Positions 36,721 through 46,430 of a DNA stretch of 64,000 bases are shown piece by piece. Each line of letters begins with the position of its first letter. Within the stretch, counting starts at the first letter, position 1. The notes beneath the pieces are model-generated. The model was given only the letters and a program-made list of their open reading frames with translations. It was not told where the DNA came from and did no database searches. Position numbers and translations under genes: made by a program. This DNA is from Holophagaceae bacterium (GTDB taxonomy: Bacteria; Acidobacteriota; Holophagae; Holophagales; Holophagaceae). The stretch covers positions 91,427 through 155,426 of the forward strand of contig JAJTBS010000004.1 of NCBI GenBank assembly GCA_021286765.1, read 5' to 3'.

Positions 36721-37860
36721 TCAGGCGGGTTCGGCGTCCATGGGCGCCATGGGGGATTCCCCGCCCTCGTAGGTGCGGCGCAGGACGCCCTGGACGAGGC
36801 GCTGGAAGAAGGTTCCGCGCTCTGGATTGAACACGATGGACACCGCGGCCTTGAGCTCCGTGCCCAGTTCCAGCAGGGTGCCGCCTTCCACGCCGGTGCC
36901 CAGGAGGAGGAAAGGCACCCGCCCCTGCAGGCTCTCGACCATGGGCTTGAGGCGACGGCGTTCGTCCAGGCTGAGGGAGGGCAGGTGATAGAGCACCAGG
37001 GACGGTCTCAGGTTCAGGGCGTCCTTCAGGGCCGCCATGGTGGGAGGGACCCGCTTGAGCGGCTGGAGCCCCCCCAGAAGCCCCTGCAAGGTCTCTTCCA
37101 GAGCCCCATCTCCCGAAACCAGGACCAGGCCATTGGCCCGACCGGTCGCCACCTTCACGGCCCCGGGAGGGGCGGAAGTCTCCACACCCCGCTGGGTGAT
37201 CCGCTCAAGGTCCTCCTCCCGCTTCTCGAAGACCCAGCGGGACAGCGGGTGCAGGACCTGCTCGTCCAGCTGCGGGCGGTACTCCACGCCGAAGGTCCGG
37301 CCCTGAACATGGCGCAGCTTCACCTTGGTGTTGATGCGAATCTGGTCTGTGACCTGGATGGTGACGGCCATGTCCTTGCCGGCTTCCAGTTCGCCCTCCA
37401 TGAAGTCCCGGGTGCTGTAGATCCGGGCCCCGGTGGTGCTGATGTCCACCAGGGTCCCCACGATCAGGTCGAACTTCGGCGTGCTGAAGGTCACCGGAAT
37501 CCGGCCAACCCGGTCCACGCGGTAGGAGCCCCGGTGGTCCTCATCCTGGAGCACCTCCGGCACGCGGAGGCGCAGGGTGCGCCGACCATCGTACATGCCG
37601 AAGCCCTTCAATTCGGTCGGAGCCTCCAGGAAGCTGACCCCATGGGGGAACCGCATCTTGAGCCCGGCATTGCGCAGGCCATAGGTGGCATCCTCCTGGC
37701 CCATGGTCGCGACCACGTGGAACTCGGAGCCGTCGACCTTGACGAAGGACGATTCGAAGCGGAGGTAGGGCGTCACCAGGATCAGCAGCTCGCGGCGGCC
37801 GCAGGCGCGCTGGAAGATCTCCAGGATGGTCTCCGAATTCCGGATCAGGTTCCCTGCCAA
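36721..37860 (-). CDS. PilZ-domain (YcgR-like) c-di-GMP effector
   Basis: A 379-residue protein. Residues 1-110 resemble the YcgR-N flagellar-brake fold. A PilZ domain (about 110-220) carries RGSYRVDR and [11 protein letters not shown], the two c-di-GMP-binding segments, although the first arginine pair of RxxxR is partly varied. The C-terminal 130 residues ([17 protein letters not shown]...) look like a receiver-type alpha/beta domain lacking a sure phospho-Asp. The start is TTG 37860 with GGAGG 4 bp upstream. It diverges from the radical SAM gene. No flagellar genes are in the window. Confidence 0.75.
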   Translation of the reverse strand: MAGNLIRNSETILEIFQRACGRRELLILVTPYLRFESSFVKVDGSEFHVVATMGQEDATYGLRNAGLKMRFPHGVSFLEAPTELKGFGMYDGRRTLRLRVPEVLQDEDHRGSYRVDRVGRIPVTFSTPKFDLIVGTLVDISTTGARIYSTRDFMEGELEAGKDMAVTIQVTDQIRINTKVKLRHVQGRTFGVEYRPQLDEQVLHPLSRWVFEKREEDLERITQRGVETSAPPGAVKVATGRANGLVLVSGDGALEETLQGLLGGLQPLKRVPPTMAALKDALNLRPSLVLYHLPSLSLDERRRLKPMVESLQGRVPFLLLGTGVEGGTLLELGTELKAAVSIVFNPERGTFFQRLVQGVLRRTYEGGESPMAPMDAEPA

Positions 37861-37934
37861 AACGCCTCCACAAGTGTTCTTGCTTCCATCATGGATTCCG
37901 TCCCCTACACTGGAAAGCTCTGCTTTCGGAAACC

Positions 37935-39590
37935 ATGACCCCGCCCCGGACCCTTCTCGCCTACAGCGCCCCCAGAAGCGGCTTTGGGGACGAGTGGATG
38001 ACCTTCCTCCCCATTGGTCTCGGCTACCTGCAGGCCATGCTCAAATCCCGGTCATTCCCCTGCCGGGTGGCCAACCTGAGCGGCAAGGGCCGCAAGGAGG
38101 TCCTGGCCTACTTCCGGACCCAGAATCCGGCCGTGGTCGGCATCTCCATGTTCACCTTCAACCGCAAACGCTCCTATGAGTTGCTGACCTGGGCCCGGGA
38201 AGCCTGCCCGGACGCGATCCTCCTGGCGGGGGGTCCCCACCCCACCCACCTGGCCCAGGAGGTCTTCGAGGACTGCCCCGCCCTGGACGCCATCGTGCAG
38301 GGGGAGGGTGAAAACGTGCTGCTCGGCATCGTCGAGCGGCTGCAGGCGGCCCCCGGCTCGGATCTGTGGCGGCGCACCCCGGGGCTGATCCTGCGGGAGG
38401 GACGCACCCTGCCCCAGCCGCCGCTGGAGGATCTGGATGCCGTCGGCATTCCCGCCGAGCACCTGGAGGCTGACTTCCTCGACGACATGGGCCAGCTGGC
38501 CTACCTGAGCAGCAGCCGGGGCTGCCCCGCCACCTGCAACTTCTGCAACACGCCGGAATTCTGGGGCACCTCCATCCGCTTCCGCAGCCCGGAATCGGTG
38601 CTGCGGGAGATGCGCCTGCTGCGGGAACGGCACGGCCTCACCTACTTCAGCTTCCGGGACGACACCTTCACCGCCAACCGGGACCGGGTGCTGAAACTCA
38701 TGGCCGGCATCCAGGGCAGCGGCCTGCACCCGCTGTGGAACTGCCAAAGCCGGGTGAACCTGGTGGACGAGGACCGTCTGGTGGCCATGAAGCGAGCCGG
38801 CTGCGAGTTCATGCAGTTCGGCGTGGAGCATGGCAGCGAGCGCGTCCTGCAGCTGCTGGACAAGGGCACCAACCTCCGCCACGCCCGCCGCGCCCTGGAC
38901 CTGGTGCGCAAGGTGGGCATGAACCTGGGCATCTACCTGATCACGGGCATCCCCGGCGAGACCTGGGCCGATGTGGAGGAGAGTGCCACCTTCATCCGCG
39001 ACACCCGGCCCAGCGACTGCCAGATCAGCCCCCTGGCCCTCTACCCTGGCACCCGGATGTTCGATCAGTACCGGGCCGAGGGCCGCATCCGGAAGGACTT
39101 CTACCGGGCCAGCGGCGATGCCGAGATCTTCGCCCGGGTGGACGGCCACACGGAGAAGGCCCTGCGCCACCTCGACCTGGCCGCCCAGCGGGCCAAGGCG
39201 ACCTCCCGGTTCACGGCCACCGAGTTTGCCGCCCAGAAGGCCTGGCTGGGCTTCTGCGCCGTCACCAACCTGCTCTGCGGCGAGGCCGCCGAGGAGGAGG
39301 GCCGCTGGGTCGAGGCTGAGGCGGAGTACGCCGAGATCATTGCCCAGGAACCCGCCAACCCCTGGGGCTTCCTGAAGCGCGCCCTTCTGTACGAAAAGCT
39401 CGGCCAGGCCGCCAAGGCCCGCACGGATCTCGCCGAGGTGCTGGCCCTGGCGCCCGGCAATCCCGAGGCCACGGAGCTGGCCACGCTGTGGGGGATAAAG
39501 CAGACCAAGGCCCGGACGAAGAAGCCCGCCCACGGGCCCACCGCCGAGATGAAGGGCGCCGAGGCCTTCCTCAGCCGGCCGAAGATGTAG
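37935..39590 (+). CDS. B12-binding-fold radical SAM protein with TPR tail
   Basis: A 551-residue protein. Residues 1-140 form a cobalamin-binding-like Rossmann domain (LLAGGPHPTHLAQEVF, DAIVQGEGE), without the DxHxxG cobalamin ligand motif. The radical SAM core starts at SSSRGCPATCNFC, with cluster cysteines 197, 201 and 204, and continues through NCQSRVNLVDEDRL and GIPGETWADVEE. The last 100 residues hold TPR-like helices (EAEYAEIIAQEPANPWGFLK). It ends 20 bp inside the convergent pnuC gene. Substrate unknown. Confidence 0.85.
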   Translation: MTPPRTLLAYSAPRSGFGDEWMTFLPIGLGYLQAMLKSRSFPCRVANLSGKGRKEVLAYFRTQNPAVVGISMFTFNRKRSYELLTWAREACPDAILLAGGPHPTHLAQEVFEDCPALDAIVQGEGENVLLGIVERLQAAPGSDLWRRTPGLILREGRTLPQPPLEDLDAVGIPAEHLEADFLDDMGQLAYLSSSRGCPATCNFCNTPEFWGTSIRFRSPESVLREMRLLRERHGLTYFSFRDDTFTANRDRVLKLMAGIQGSGLHPLWNCQSRVNLVDEDRLVAMKRAGCEFMQFGVEHGSERVLQLLDKGTNLRHARRALDLVRKVGMNLGIYLITGIPGETWADVEESATFIRDTRPSDCQISPLALYPGTRMFDQYRAEGRIRKDFYRASGDAEIFARVDGHTEKALRHLDLAAQRAKATSRFTATEFAAQKAWLGFCAVTNLLCGEAAEEEGRWVEAEAEYAEIIAQEPANPWGFLKRALLYEKLGQAAKARTDLAEVLALAPGNPEATELATLWGIKQTKARTKKPAHGPTAEMKGAEAFLSRPKM

Positions 39591-40152
39591 CTTCGCGCTG
39601 CAGCGCCCGCCGCCATTCCAGCAGCCCCATCACGCAGAGCACCTGGTACACGAGGTACAGGGCACTGGTGACATAGAGCCCCTTGTAGATCAGCAGTCCC
39701 ACGGAGATGCAGTTGGCCACGATCCACACGGGCCAGTTCTCGATCCACTTGCGGGTCATCATGAACTGCGCCACCAGGCTGAGGGCCGTGATGAGGGAAT
39801 CCAGCACGGGCACGGTGCTGTTGGTGTACCGCCGGAGCAGCCAGGTCAGGCCGGCGGTGATGAGCGCCACCGCCAGAGCCAGCAGGAGGCCCACGGCCGG
39901 CCTCACCCGGCTGACGGCCAGCGCCCCGTGGTCGCGCCCCCCGTGCAGCCAGCTCCACCAGCCGTACACGGAAATCACGATGTAGAAGCCCTGCAGGCCC
40001 ACGTCCGCGTAGAGCCCGGTCTGGTAGAACAACACGATGAACGCCAGGTTGTTGGCGATCCCCAGCGGCCAGTTCCAGATGTTCTGCCGCACCAGCAGGG
40101 CCACGCAGGCCGCGCCCGTAAGGAAACCGAACACCTCCATCCAGCCCGGCAT
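39571..40152 (-). CDS. pnuC: Nicotinamide riboside/NMN transporter PnuC
   Basis: A 193-residue membrane protein with about seven helices and PnuC-family motifs: IWNWPLGIANNLAFIVLFYQ, a GWWSWL segment and the end motif GLLIYKGLYVTSALYLVYQ, followed by WRRAL. It imports an NAD precursor by facilitated diffusion. Its ATG overlaps the stop of the preceding membrane-protein gene by one base, in an operon with pyrF. No NadR kinase is nearby. Confidence 0.88.
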   Translation of the reverse strand: MPGWMEVFGFLTGAACVALLVRQNIWNWPLGIANNLAFIVLFYQTGLYADVGLQGFYIVISVYGWWSWLHGGRDHGALAVSRVRPAVGLLLALAVALITAGLTWLLRRYTNSTVPVLDSLITALSLVAQFMMTRKWIENWPVWIVANCISVGLLIYKGLYVTSALYLVYQVLCVMGLLEWRRALQREATSSAG

Positions 40153-40691
40153 CAGTCGTCGTGCCGGATGTGCGGACTGCGCTCCAGGATCATGAGCACC
40201 AGCCGCTCCAGTTCATCCACCATGAGGAACCGCAGGCTCGGATCCTTCCGGCCGAGGGCCGGCTCGGCACCACCCCGCAGCACGAAGAAGGGGCCGGACC
40301 GCTCGAGGCGCGACACCTGCTTCCAGAGCAGCCGGCCCGCGCCCACCCGCCGCGCCAGGGGCGCAGGCAGCGCGTTGTGCTCCACGGACAGGCCCAGGTC
40401 ATCCACCAGCACCTGGGAGCCCTCCACCATCAGCACGCCCAGCAGGGTCCCCAGCAGCAGCAGGCTGCCGGCCACCACCGCGCCGATGGCCGCCGTGACG
40501 GCCACCCAGAAGGACCAGGTCGGCTCGCCCGCGGCCTCGGCCACCTTCAGCGAGGCGCGCAGGACCGGGAGCCGTTCCATGATCTGGGCCAGGGCCCGGA
40601 CCCCCACCAGCCAGGAGCCCGCGAAGAGGAGCATGGCCATGGCCCGCTGGGCGAAGGAGGGGCGGAAGACGAGGGGGGAGCCGGCGGACAT
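40152..40691 (-). CDS. Membrane protein of unknown function
   Basis: A 179-residue protein with two helices: MLLFAGSWLVGVRALAQI and AAIGAVVAGSLLLLGTLLGV. They are followed by a C-terminal beta-rich cytoplasmic domain (SRLERSGPFFVLRGG) that reads like a bacterial PH-type module. It is 3 bp after pyrF and overlaps pnuC by one base, so it belongs to that operon. No family is recognised with confidence. Confidence 0.6.
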   Translation of the reverse strand: MSAGSPLVFRPSFAQRAMAMLLFAGSWLVGVRALAQIMERLPVLRASLKVAEAAGEPTWSFWVAVTAAIGAVVAGSLLLLGTLLGVLMVEGSQVLVDDLGLSVEHNALPAPLARRVGAGRLLWKQVSRLERSGPFFVLRGGAEPALGRKDPSLRFLMVDELERLVLMILERSPHIRHDD

Positions 40692-40694
40692 CGG

Positions 40695-41420
40695 CTAGGC
40701 CGACATCTCGGCCACGATGGCCTCGGCTGCTGCCGCCGGATCCGCCGCGTGGGTGATGGGCCGCCCCACCACCAGCCAGGTGGAGCCCTGCCGGAGGGCC
40801 TGGGCTGGGGTCATGACGCGGGCCTGGTCCTGGGTGGCGGCGCCCGTGGGGCGGATACCCGGCGTCAGGCGGTGGAACGCCTCTCCGCAGGCCTCGCGGA
40901 TGGTGCCGGCCTCCCAGGCGGAGCACACCACGCCCTGGCAGCCGGACTGATGGGCGAGCCGCGCGTAGGCCAGGGCGAGGTCCTCGGGCTGGCCGGCATG
41001 GCCCAGGGCCGCCAGGGCCTCCCGGTCCAGGCTGGTCAGCACGGTCACGGCCAGCAGCTCCGTGCGGCCGCCGGCGGCGCGGTGGGCGCGGATGGCCTCC
41101 ACTGCGGCCTCCAGCATGGCCGGCCCGCCCTGGGCGTGGACGTTCACCAGGCGCGGGTCGAGCCTCAGCACGGCATCCAGGGCCCGACGCACCGTGGTGG
41201 GAATGTCGTGCAGCTTGAGGTCGAGGAAGACAGGCACCCGAGCCTGCAGGTCCCTCACGAAGGCGGGCCCCTCGGCGCAGAAGAGCTCCAGACCCACCTT
41301 CAGCATCCCCACCCGGCCCGACAGCCGCTCGGCCAGGACCAGGGCCTCCTTCGCCGAGGGGACGTCCAGGGCCACCACGAGGCGTTCGCGCGGCGTGAGA
41401 ATCGGGGCGGAGGGCGACAA
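40695..41420 (-). CDS. pyrF: Orotidine 5'-phosphate decarboxylase
   Basis: A 241-residue enzyme that converts OMP to UMP, the last step of pyrimidine synthesis. Seen: LVVALDVPS, MLKVGLELF, the catalytic VFLDLKLHDIPTT (Asp-x-Lys-x2-Asp), NVHAQGG, VVCSAWEAG, LTPGIRPTG and the phosphate site LVVGRPITHAADP. The start is read as TTG 41420 because GGGAG lies 5 bp upstream; the longer frame to 41483 overlaps the divergent gene. First gene of an operon with the membrane protein and pnuC. Confidence 0.92.
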   Translation of the reverse strand: MSPSAPILTPRERLVVALDVPSAKEALVLAERLSGRVGMLKVGLELFCAEGPAFVRDLQARVPVFLDLKLHDIPTTVRRALDAVLRLDPRLVNVHAQGGPAMLEAAVEAIRAHRAAGGRTELLAVTVLTSLDREALAALGHAGQPEDLALAYARLAHQSGCQGVVCSAWEAGTIREACGEAFHRLTPGIRPTGAATQDQARVMTPAQALRQGSTWLVVGRPITHAADPAAAAEAIVAEMSA

Positions 41421-41470
41421 GGGGACTCCCGTATGATGCGGAGGACCAGTTTGCCACCAAGCGAGGCGCC

Positions 41471-42430
41471 ATGCCCCTCCCACCCCAAGCCCCCCCGCCG
41501 GCCCTCAGCGCCCCCGCCCCCACCGGCGCCGAGGCCCTGGAGGCCCTGCTGGAGGCCTTCGACTGGGGCCGCCCCCTGCCCCCGGCGCCAAAAAAGCTAA
41601 AGGGCCTGGCCGCCCTTCGTTACCAATGGCTGAGGCGCGCGGCGGCCTTTGATCCTGCCGGGGACCTGCCGGCCAGCCCCTTCCTCACAGGCCGCGAGCG
41701 GCGCGAGGTGGAGGCCCTCCGCCGCCTGCCGGGAGTCCCCCACCAAGGGCTGGAACAGGCCCTGAAGGCCCTGCCCCTCCAGGAAGCGGGCAGCGCCCTG
41801 GCCCTCTGGCGTTGGGGCCGGGTTCGGGTACGGTTGGGGGCCTTCGATGCGCCGGTTCGTCGCGCCTGGGAAGATCGCCTGCTGCGTGACGGCCCGCCGC
41901 TGACCCGGGGCTACGCCCTCCGCCATGCCCTGTGCTGGGCCCTGGCCGAGCAGGACGAGGCCCGGTTCGCAGAGCTCCGTCCCGCCGGGGACCCTTCTCT
42001 GGAAGCGGTCCACCAGTCCTTTCAGGGACTCTTCGGCCTCCTCGGCGGCCCGTCGCCCTCCTTGCGCCTCTGGACGCTGCCGGGCCTCTCCTACCAGGAC
42101 CTGGAACTCGGCCAGCTGGGAGCCCGCATCTGGATCTGCCCCATGGAGGAGGGGCCCCTGCCGGCCCTGCCCCCCGGCACCGCCTGGATCATCCCCAGTG
42201 CCTCAGGCGCCCTGGAGGCCCGGGACGCCTCGCTGCCGGAGCCCCTTCGGGCCGAAGGCCAGGAGCTGACCCGGCGGCTGCAGGCATCGGGAATCACCGC
42301 GCATTTTGCCGCCAGTCGGCCCGCCTTTGAGCGGATCGGCCTGCTGTGGTTCCCGATTCTCATCGAGCTGGATGGGCAGGGCCGCATCCGGTCCATCCGC
42401 ATGGGCGATGCCGCGCCGGAACGGCCCTGA
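41471..42430 (+). CDS. Hypothetical protein, Leu/Ala-rich
   Basis: A 319-residue soluble protein with a Pro-rich N-terminus, a helical middle (LPGVPHQGLEQALKALPL) and a C-terminal alpha/beta half (ARIWICPMEEG, GTAWIIPSASGALEARDAS). No known motif is found. GAGG lies 4 bp before ATG 41471. It starts 50 bp from divergent pyrF and converges on the M1 peptidase. Real coding is supported by ribosome site, length and codon bias; function is unknown. Confidence 0.65.
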   Translation: MPLPPQAPPPALSAPAPTGAEALEALLEAFDWGRPLPPAPKKLKGLAALRYQWLRRAAAFDPAGDLPASPFLTGRERREVEALRRLPGVPHQGLEQALKALPLQEAGSALALWRWGRVRVRLGAFDAPVRRAWEDRLLRDGPPLTRGYALRHALCWALAEQDEARFAELRPAGDPSLEAVHQSFQGLFGLLGGPSPSLRLWTLPGLSYQDLELGQLGARIWICPMEEGPLPALPPGTAWIIPSASGALEARDASLPEPLRAEGQELTRRLQASGITAHFAASRPAFERIGLLWFPILIELDGQGRIRSIRMGDAAPERP

Positions 42431-42443
42431 TGGTCCTTGCCCC

Positions 42444-44405
42444 TCAGCCGATCCCGCAGCCCTGCAGCCAGCCTGCCACGGCGCCGCAAGCCATCTGCGC
42501 CCAGTAGTGGAAGCCGCGCCGCACGGGCTTCGGGGTGTAGCTGGCATGAAGACGGTCCTTCAGCATCGGGTAGTTGCCGTCGGGATCCAGCACCGCCGCC
42601 GCCACGGGCGAGTCGAACTCGTAGGTGATCCAGCGGTCCTGGCCGTCCCAGACCAGCCTCTGCTCCTCCCGGTTCTCCAACCTCACCCAGAGGGTGATGG
42701 GCACGCGGAGGCCGCCTTTCCGCTCCAGGGTGATGGATCCGACACGGCCCGGTGCCGCGGGCTGGGGTGAGGCGAAGACCGGGGCCTTGTCCGAGAACAG
42801 CCAGCCGCCCTGGGTGACCTCCCGCGTCTTCACGCCGCGGATGGCGTAGTCGAGGACCTCGGTCCCCTCCACGAAATCGCGCCAGAAGCCCGCCAGGTCC
42901 CGGCCGGACACCCGCTCCGCGATGCGCTTGAAATCCTGGCGCGTCGGGTGGCGGAAGGCCATCTCCTGGGCGTAGGCGCGCAGGACCTGCTCCATCACCG
43001 GGCGGCCCAGCATGGCCTCCAGCTGGTTGAGCACCAGGGTGGGCTTCGCGTAGGCGGTGACGAAGTAGCTCTCCATGTTCAGGGTCTTGAAGCCAGAGCG
43101 GGTGAGGGGATCCGCACTCGGGAGGAACCAGTAGCCCGCCCACTCCCCGAACTCCGTCCCCACCTGGAAGCGCCGCCCGCCCAGGAGGGCGTGGTAGCTC
43201 CGCTCCAGGGCCTTGTGGGTGAACCAGCTGGTGAAGCCCTCGTCCAGCCACGGTTCCTCGACCTCATTGCTCGCCAGCATCCCGTAGAAGTACTGGTGGC
43301 CGTACTCATGCATGGCCACCAACTCGGGCGCCCGCACCCCCAGGGGATCAAAGGCCACCGAGCTCGCCGTGAAGAGGGTCGGGTACTCCATGCCATCGGC
43401 GCCTTGGGCTTCCTCGGGCGGATCGATCACCGTCAGGGTGGGATAGGGGTATTTGAAGAACCACTCCTCACTCCACCGCAGGGCGCTCTCCACGGCCCGG
43501 CGCTGGCGGGGCAGGTTCCCGCGGTTGGGCCCGTTGAGGTAGTAGAAGACCTGGATGCCGCGGTACTCATACATCGCCGGCTTCTGCCAGCTGGCGCTGG
43601 GGCGCACGGCCCAGGCGAAGTCGTGGACATCCTCGGCGTGAAGGCGCCAGAGGAAGTTCAGGGGCCGCTGGGGATCCTGCGCCGCGTCGCGCTCCACCCC
43701 ATCGGGATCGATCTGGGGGATGGCGGTCCCCGTGTGGGCCAGCCCCAACGCATTGGGCAGGGACAGGGTCACATCGTAGGTGCCGAAGTCCGAGAAGAAC
43801 TCCGTGTTGGCATGGTAGGCGTGACAGATCCAGCGGTCGCCCTGGTAGACACCGACCTTGGGGAACCACTGCCCCGACATGAGGAAGTCGTCCGCCCAGC
43901 CGCTGCGGGCGAAGACCTTCGGATAGCGGTTCTCCCAGGTGACGTCCACATGGATCGTCTCCCCCGGCGGCACCGCCCGGGGAAGCTTCAGCCAGCGCAC
44001 CGTCTCGTCCTCGCCATCGTGGCCTTCCAGGTCCCGCCCCTCCATCCGCACGCTGGTGAGCCGGCAGTAGCCCCAGGACTGCGGGTCGGCCGGCCGGTCC
44101 TGGCGATCCATGCGCAGGCGTCCCCCACTCTCCTTCACGAACTGGCTCTGAGGCCCCTTGAATGCGTTGAGGTAGAGGTGCAGCGGCAGTTCCTGGGTCG
44201 GTGCCGTGCCAGCGTTGCGCCAGGAGATCGTCTCCCGGCCTTCCAGGGTCTTGTGCTCGAAATCCAGCGCCGCCTCGATGCGGTAGTTCGCGATCCGCGG
44301 TGAGCGGGCCTTGTCGAACCACTTCTCCGGGGTCCAGTTCCGAGGTCCCGCCGCCAGACCAACGGCGGTGAACACCACCAGCAGAGCGATCCAGCGCCGT
44401 CCCAT
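42444..44405 (-). CDS. Exported M1-family zinc metallopeptidase
   Basis: A 653-residue protein with a signal peptide (WIALLVVFTAVGLAAG). The N-terminal beta domain (RIEAALDFEHKTLEGRETIS) and catalytic domain are M1-like, with the zinc site HEYGH at 366-370 and Glu389 in WLDEGFTSWF. The GAMEN-type motif is altered to ADGMEYP, as in the M1 subgroup of periplasmic peptidases. The C-terminal part is beta-rich. It is probably periplasmic and digests peptides. GGGAG lies 6 bp before ATG 44405. Confidence 0.85.
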   Translation of the reverse strand: MGRRWIALLVVFTAVGLAAGPRNWTPEKWFDKARSPRIANYRIEAALDFEHKTLEGRETISWRNAGTAPTQELPLHLYLNAFKGPQSQFVKESGGRLRMDRQDRPADPQSWGYCRLTSVRMEGRDLEGHDGEDETVRWLKLPRAVPPGETIHVDVTWENRYPKVFARSGWADDFLMSGQWFPKVGVYQGDRWICHAYHANTEFFSDFGTYDVTLSLPNALGLAHTGTAIPQIDPDGVERDAAQDPQRPLNFLWRLHAEDVHDFAWAVRPSASWQKPAMYEYRGIQVFYYLNGPNRGNLPRQRRAVESALRWSEEWFFKYPYPTLTVIDPPEEAQGADGMEYPTLFTASSVAFDPLGVRAPELVAMHEYGHQYFYGMLASNEVEEPWLDEGFTSWFTHKALERSYHALLGGRRFQVGTEFGEWAGYWFLPSADPLTRSGFKTLNMESYFVTAYAKPTLVLNQLEAMLGRPVMEQVLRAYAQEMAFRHPTRQDFKRIAERVSGRDLAGFWRDFVEGTEVLDYAIRGVKTREVTQGGWLFSDKAPVFASPQPAAPGRVGSITLERKGGLRVPITLWVRLENREEQRLVWDGQDRWITYEFDSPVAAAVLDPDGNYPMLKDRLHASYTPKPVRRGFHYWAQMACGAVAGWLQGCGIG

Positions 44406-44457
44406 CGATTCTCCCGAGCGTCCGTCGAGCATACCAAGTCCCAACCGACATGCGCCC

Positions 44458-44485
44458 TTGCCGTTCCCCCGATTCCTGCTACACT
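44458..44485 (+). promoter_or_regulatory. Predicted promoter of the initiator tRNA
   Basis: TTGCCG (44458-44463) and TACACT (44480-44485) are separated by 16 bp and lie 12 bp before the tRNA 5' end. Each box matches four of six consensus bases. Position relative to the mature tRNA is as expected for a housekeeping promoter. Confidence 0.5.
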
Positions 44486-44496
44486 CAAGTCCCTAC

Positions 44497-44830
<334 letters not shown>

Positions 44831-45104
44831 ATGCCACAACGCGAACCGGAGTGCTGTGGGTTAGCCTGTTCGCTTTCGACAGCAAAGCCGATCCCGGCAC
44901 ATTACCTGGTCGATGAACCTGCGCGTCTCTGAATCGCTAGGACCAAAGACCGAAGCAATGGCAATTAGGACCGTGGACAATTGGTGGGCGCTCGGTACCC
45001 TGGAGGCGATCCTATTGGTGAATAGTCATGTCGTGCTGGATGCCTAAGTCGAAGAGCCTCTGGAATGATTGCAGGGCTCTATCAATGTCCACACGGAAGG
45101 ACGC
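44831..45104 (+). other. Non-coding stretch before the island operon
   Basis: No convincing coding frame is seen in these 274 bp; the 60-codon frame ending at 44916 overlaps the repeat and has no ribosome site. The region should hold the promoter of the four-gene operon. GGACAATTGG at 44976-44985 is locally AT-richer, but no clear -35/-10 pair could be assigned. Confidence 0.4.
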
Positions 45105-46430
45105 GTGAGGGTATTCGAGCCAACGAGAGTTCCTATTCGAACTCGGTGGACTAAAATCCTTAAATTTTTTGCACTTATACGAGACCGATCGCCCCTGACC
45201 ACGTCTGGGGCTGCTCTACTGGGTATTTCTCTAGCGGCGTGTTGGTTCCTGGGCGTGAAGCGACTAGATCTAGTCCTCCTAACCACCGGTGCTCTTATCA
45301 CCGCCATGATCCTAATTCTTGTTCTAGTTACCTTGCTTACGGCTTTCCACCTGCACCACCAACTTCGAAACCGCCCACCCATGGGAACGTTGATAGCAGA
45401 TTGCGATGCCTGGACACCTACCGGGTTTCAAGCCTCGTTGCCGCCCTGGCTGCCATTCATTGAGTTGAAGGCGGAATGGATTGAGCCATCGAATACACAA
45501 ATCCGACTTGAGAGTAGTGGTTTGGAGTTTGTTCTTGGCCAGCATCGCTGTGCCGCAACGCAGGTCGTTCGTCGACTAACTCTTGGCGATATGCTCGGCC
45601 TCACCGCCATCAGTTGGAAGGGATCAGAAGCCTCATCCGTTTGCCTGCTGCCTGCGAGGGTGCCAATCGACCGGGCCTCGGCGCTGCAGGGCCTTGTGTC
45701 GGGGGAAGACCTCTGGGACCCCCAAGGCGAGCCCTTTGGCGACAGAGTGGACATCCGGAAGTATGGCCACGGTGATTCCATGCGAATGATTCTTTGGAAG
45801 GTCTATGCTCGGACCCGAACACTTGTCGTTCGAGTCCCAGAGCGCGCCCTTGAAGCCGCACCCCGGGTTTGCGCCTACCTCCCTGCAGATTCGGCCGATG
45901 AACCCGCCGCCCGATTGGCCCGGACAATGATGGAAGAGAACTTGCTCGGCTCGGCTTGGCGATTTGGCGCCGATGGTGCCGAGGATGCAGAAACCCTCGA
46001 GTCTGGCCTGCTAGCCCTGGCAAGCTCTGGGTCCGTCCAACCTGGGTTTCATTGTGGGCTCGGTGAGTTCCTCCAACGAGCCGCAATCCAGGGTTTCGGT
46101 TCCTGTGTTCTCTTCTTACCCACGTCTCCGGGGCCGTGGCTGCCTGCGGTCCAGGCTGCACTGGCATCCTGCCCAATGCGTGTGCACGCCATCCTAGCTG
46201 CCCAAGGTTGGGCGCCCAAAGCCGTTCCTGTGTGGCAGCGCGTCATTCTGAAAACAGAGGTCAATGGGGGAACACAGCCATCGGATGCCCTTGCCATCGT
46301 AAGGGCCCTGAGCTTCCCTGGGGTTCGCTTCACTCTCGCAGACACCCATAGTGGACAGTTCCTAGATAACCCTGAGACCTACCTTGCCAAGCGGATACAT
46401 GGTGAAGGCCGTGGAAGGGATGCCGCTTGA
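45105..46430 (+). CDS. DUF58-domain membrane protein
   Basis: A 441-residue protein from GTG 45105 (GGAAGGA upstream). Two N-terminal membrane helices (about 28-50 and 55-78: LTTSGAALLGISLAACWFLG, LVLLTTGALITAMILILVLV) are followed by a beta-rich part and the DUF58 signature RVDIRKYGHGDSMRMILWKV with VVRVPER (about 212-250). DUF58 proteins have a VWA-like fold and act with MoxR ATPases and transglutaminase-like membrane proteins. It is the first gene of the island operon and overlaps the transglutaminase gene by 4 bp. Base composition is poorer in GC than the flanks. Confidence 0.82.
   Translation: MRVFEPTRVPIRTRWTKILKFFALIRDRSPLTTSGAALLGISLAACWFLGVKRLDLVLLTTGALITAMILILVLVTLLTAFHLHHQLRNRPPMGTLIADCDAWTPTGFQASLPPWLPFIELKAEWIEPSNTQIRLESSGLEFVLGQHRCAATQVVRRLTLGDMLGLTAISWKGSEASSVCLLPARVPIDRASALQGLVSGEDLWDPQGEPFGDRVDIRKYGHGDSMRMILWKVYARTRTLVVRVPERALEAAPRVCAYLPADSADEPAARLARTMMEENLLGSAWRFGADGAEDAETLESGLLALASSGSVQPGFHCGLGEFLQRAAIQGFGSCVLFLPTSPGPWLPAVQAALASCPMRVHAILAAQGWAPKAVPVWQRVILKTEVNGGTQPSDALAIVRALSFPGVRFTLADTHSGQFLDNPETYLAKRIHGEGRGRDAA

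Noticed and set aside
38052..39533. A 493-codon minus-strand frame opposite the radical SAM gene
   Set aside because: Antisense shadow; the CxxxCxxC protein on the plus strand explains the sequence.
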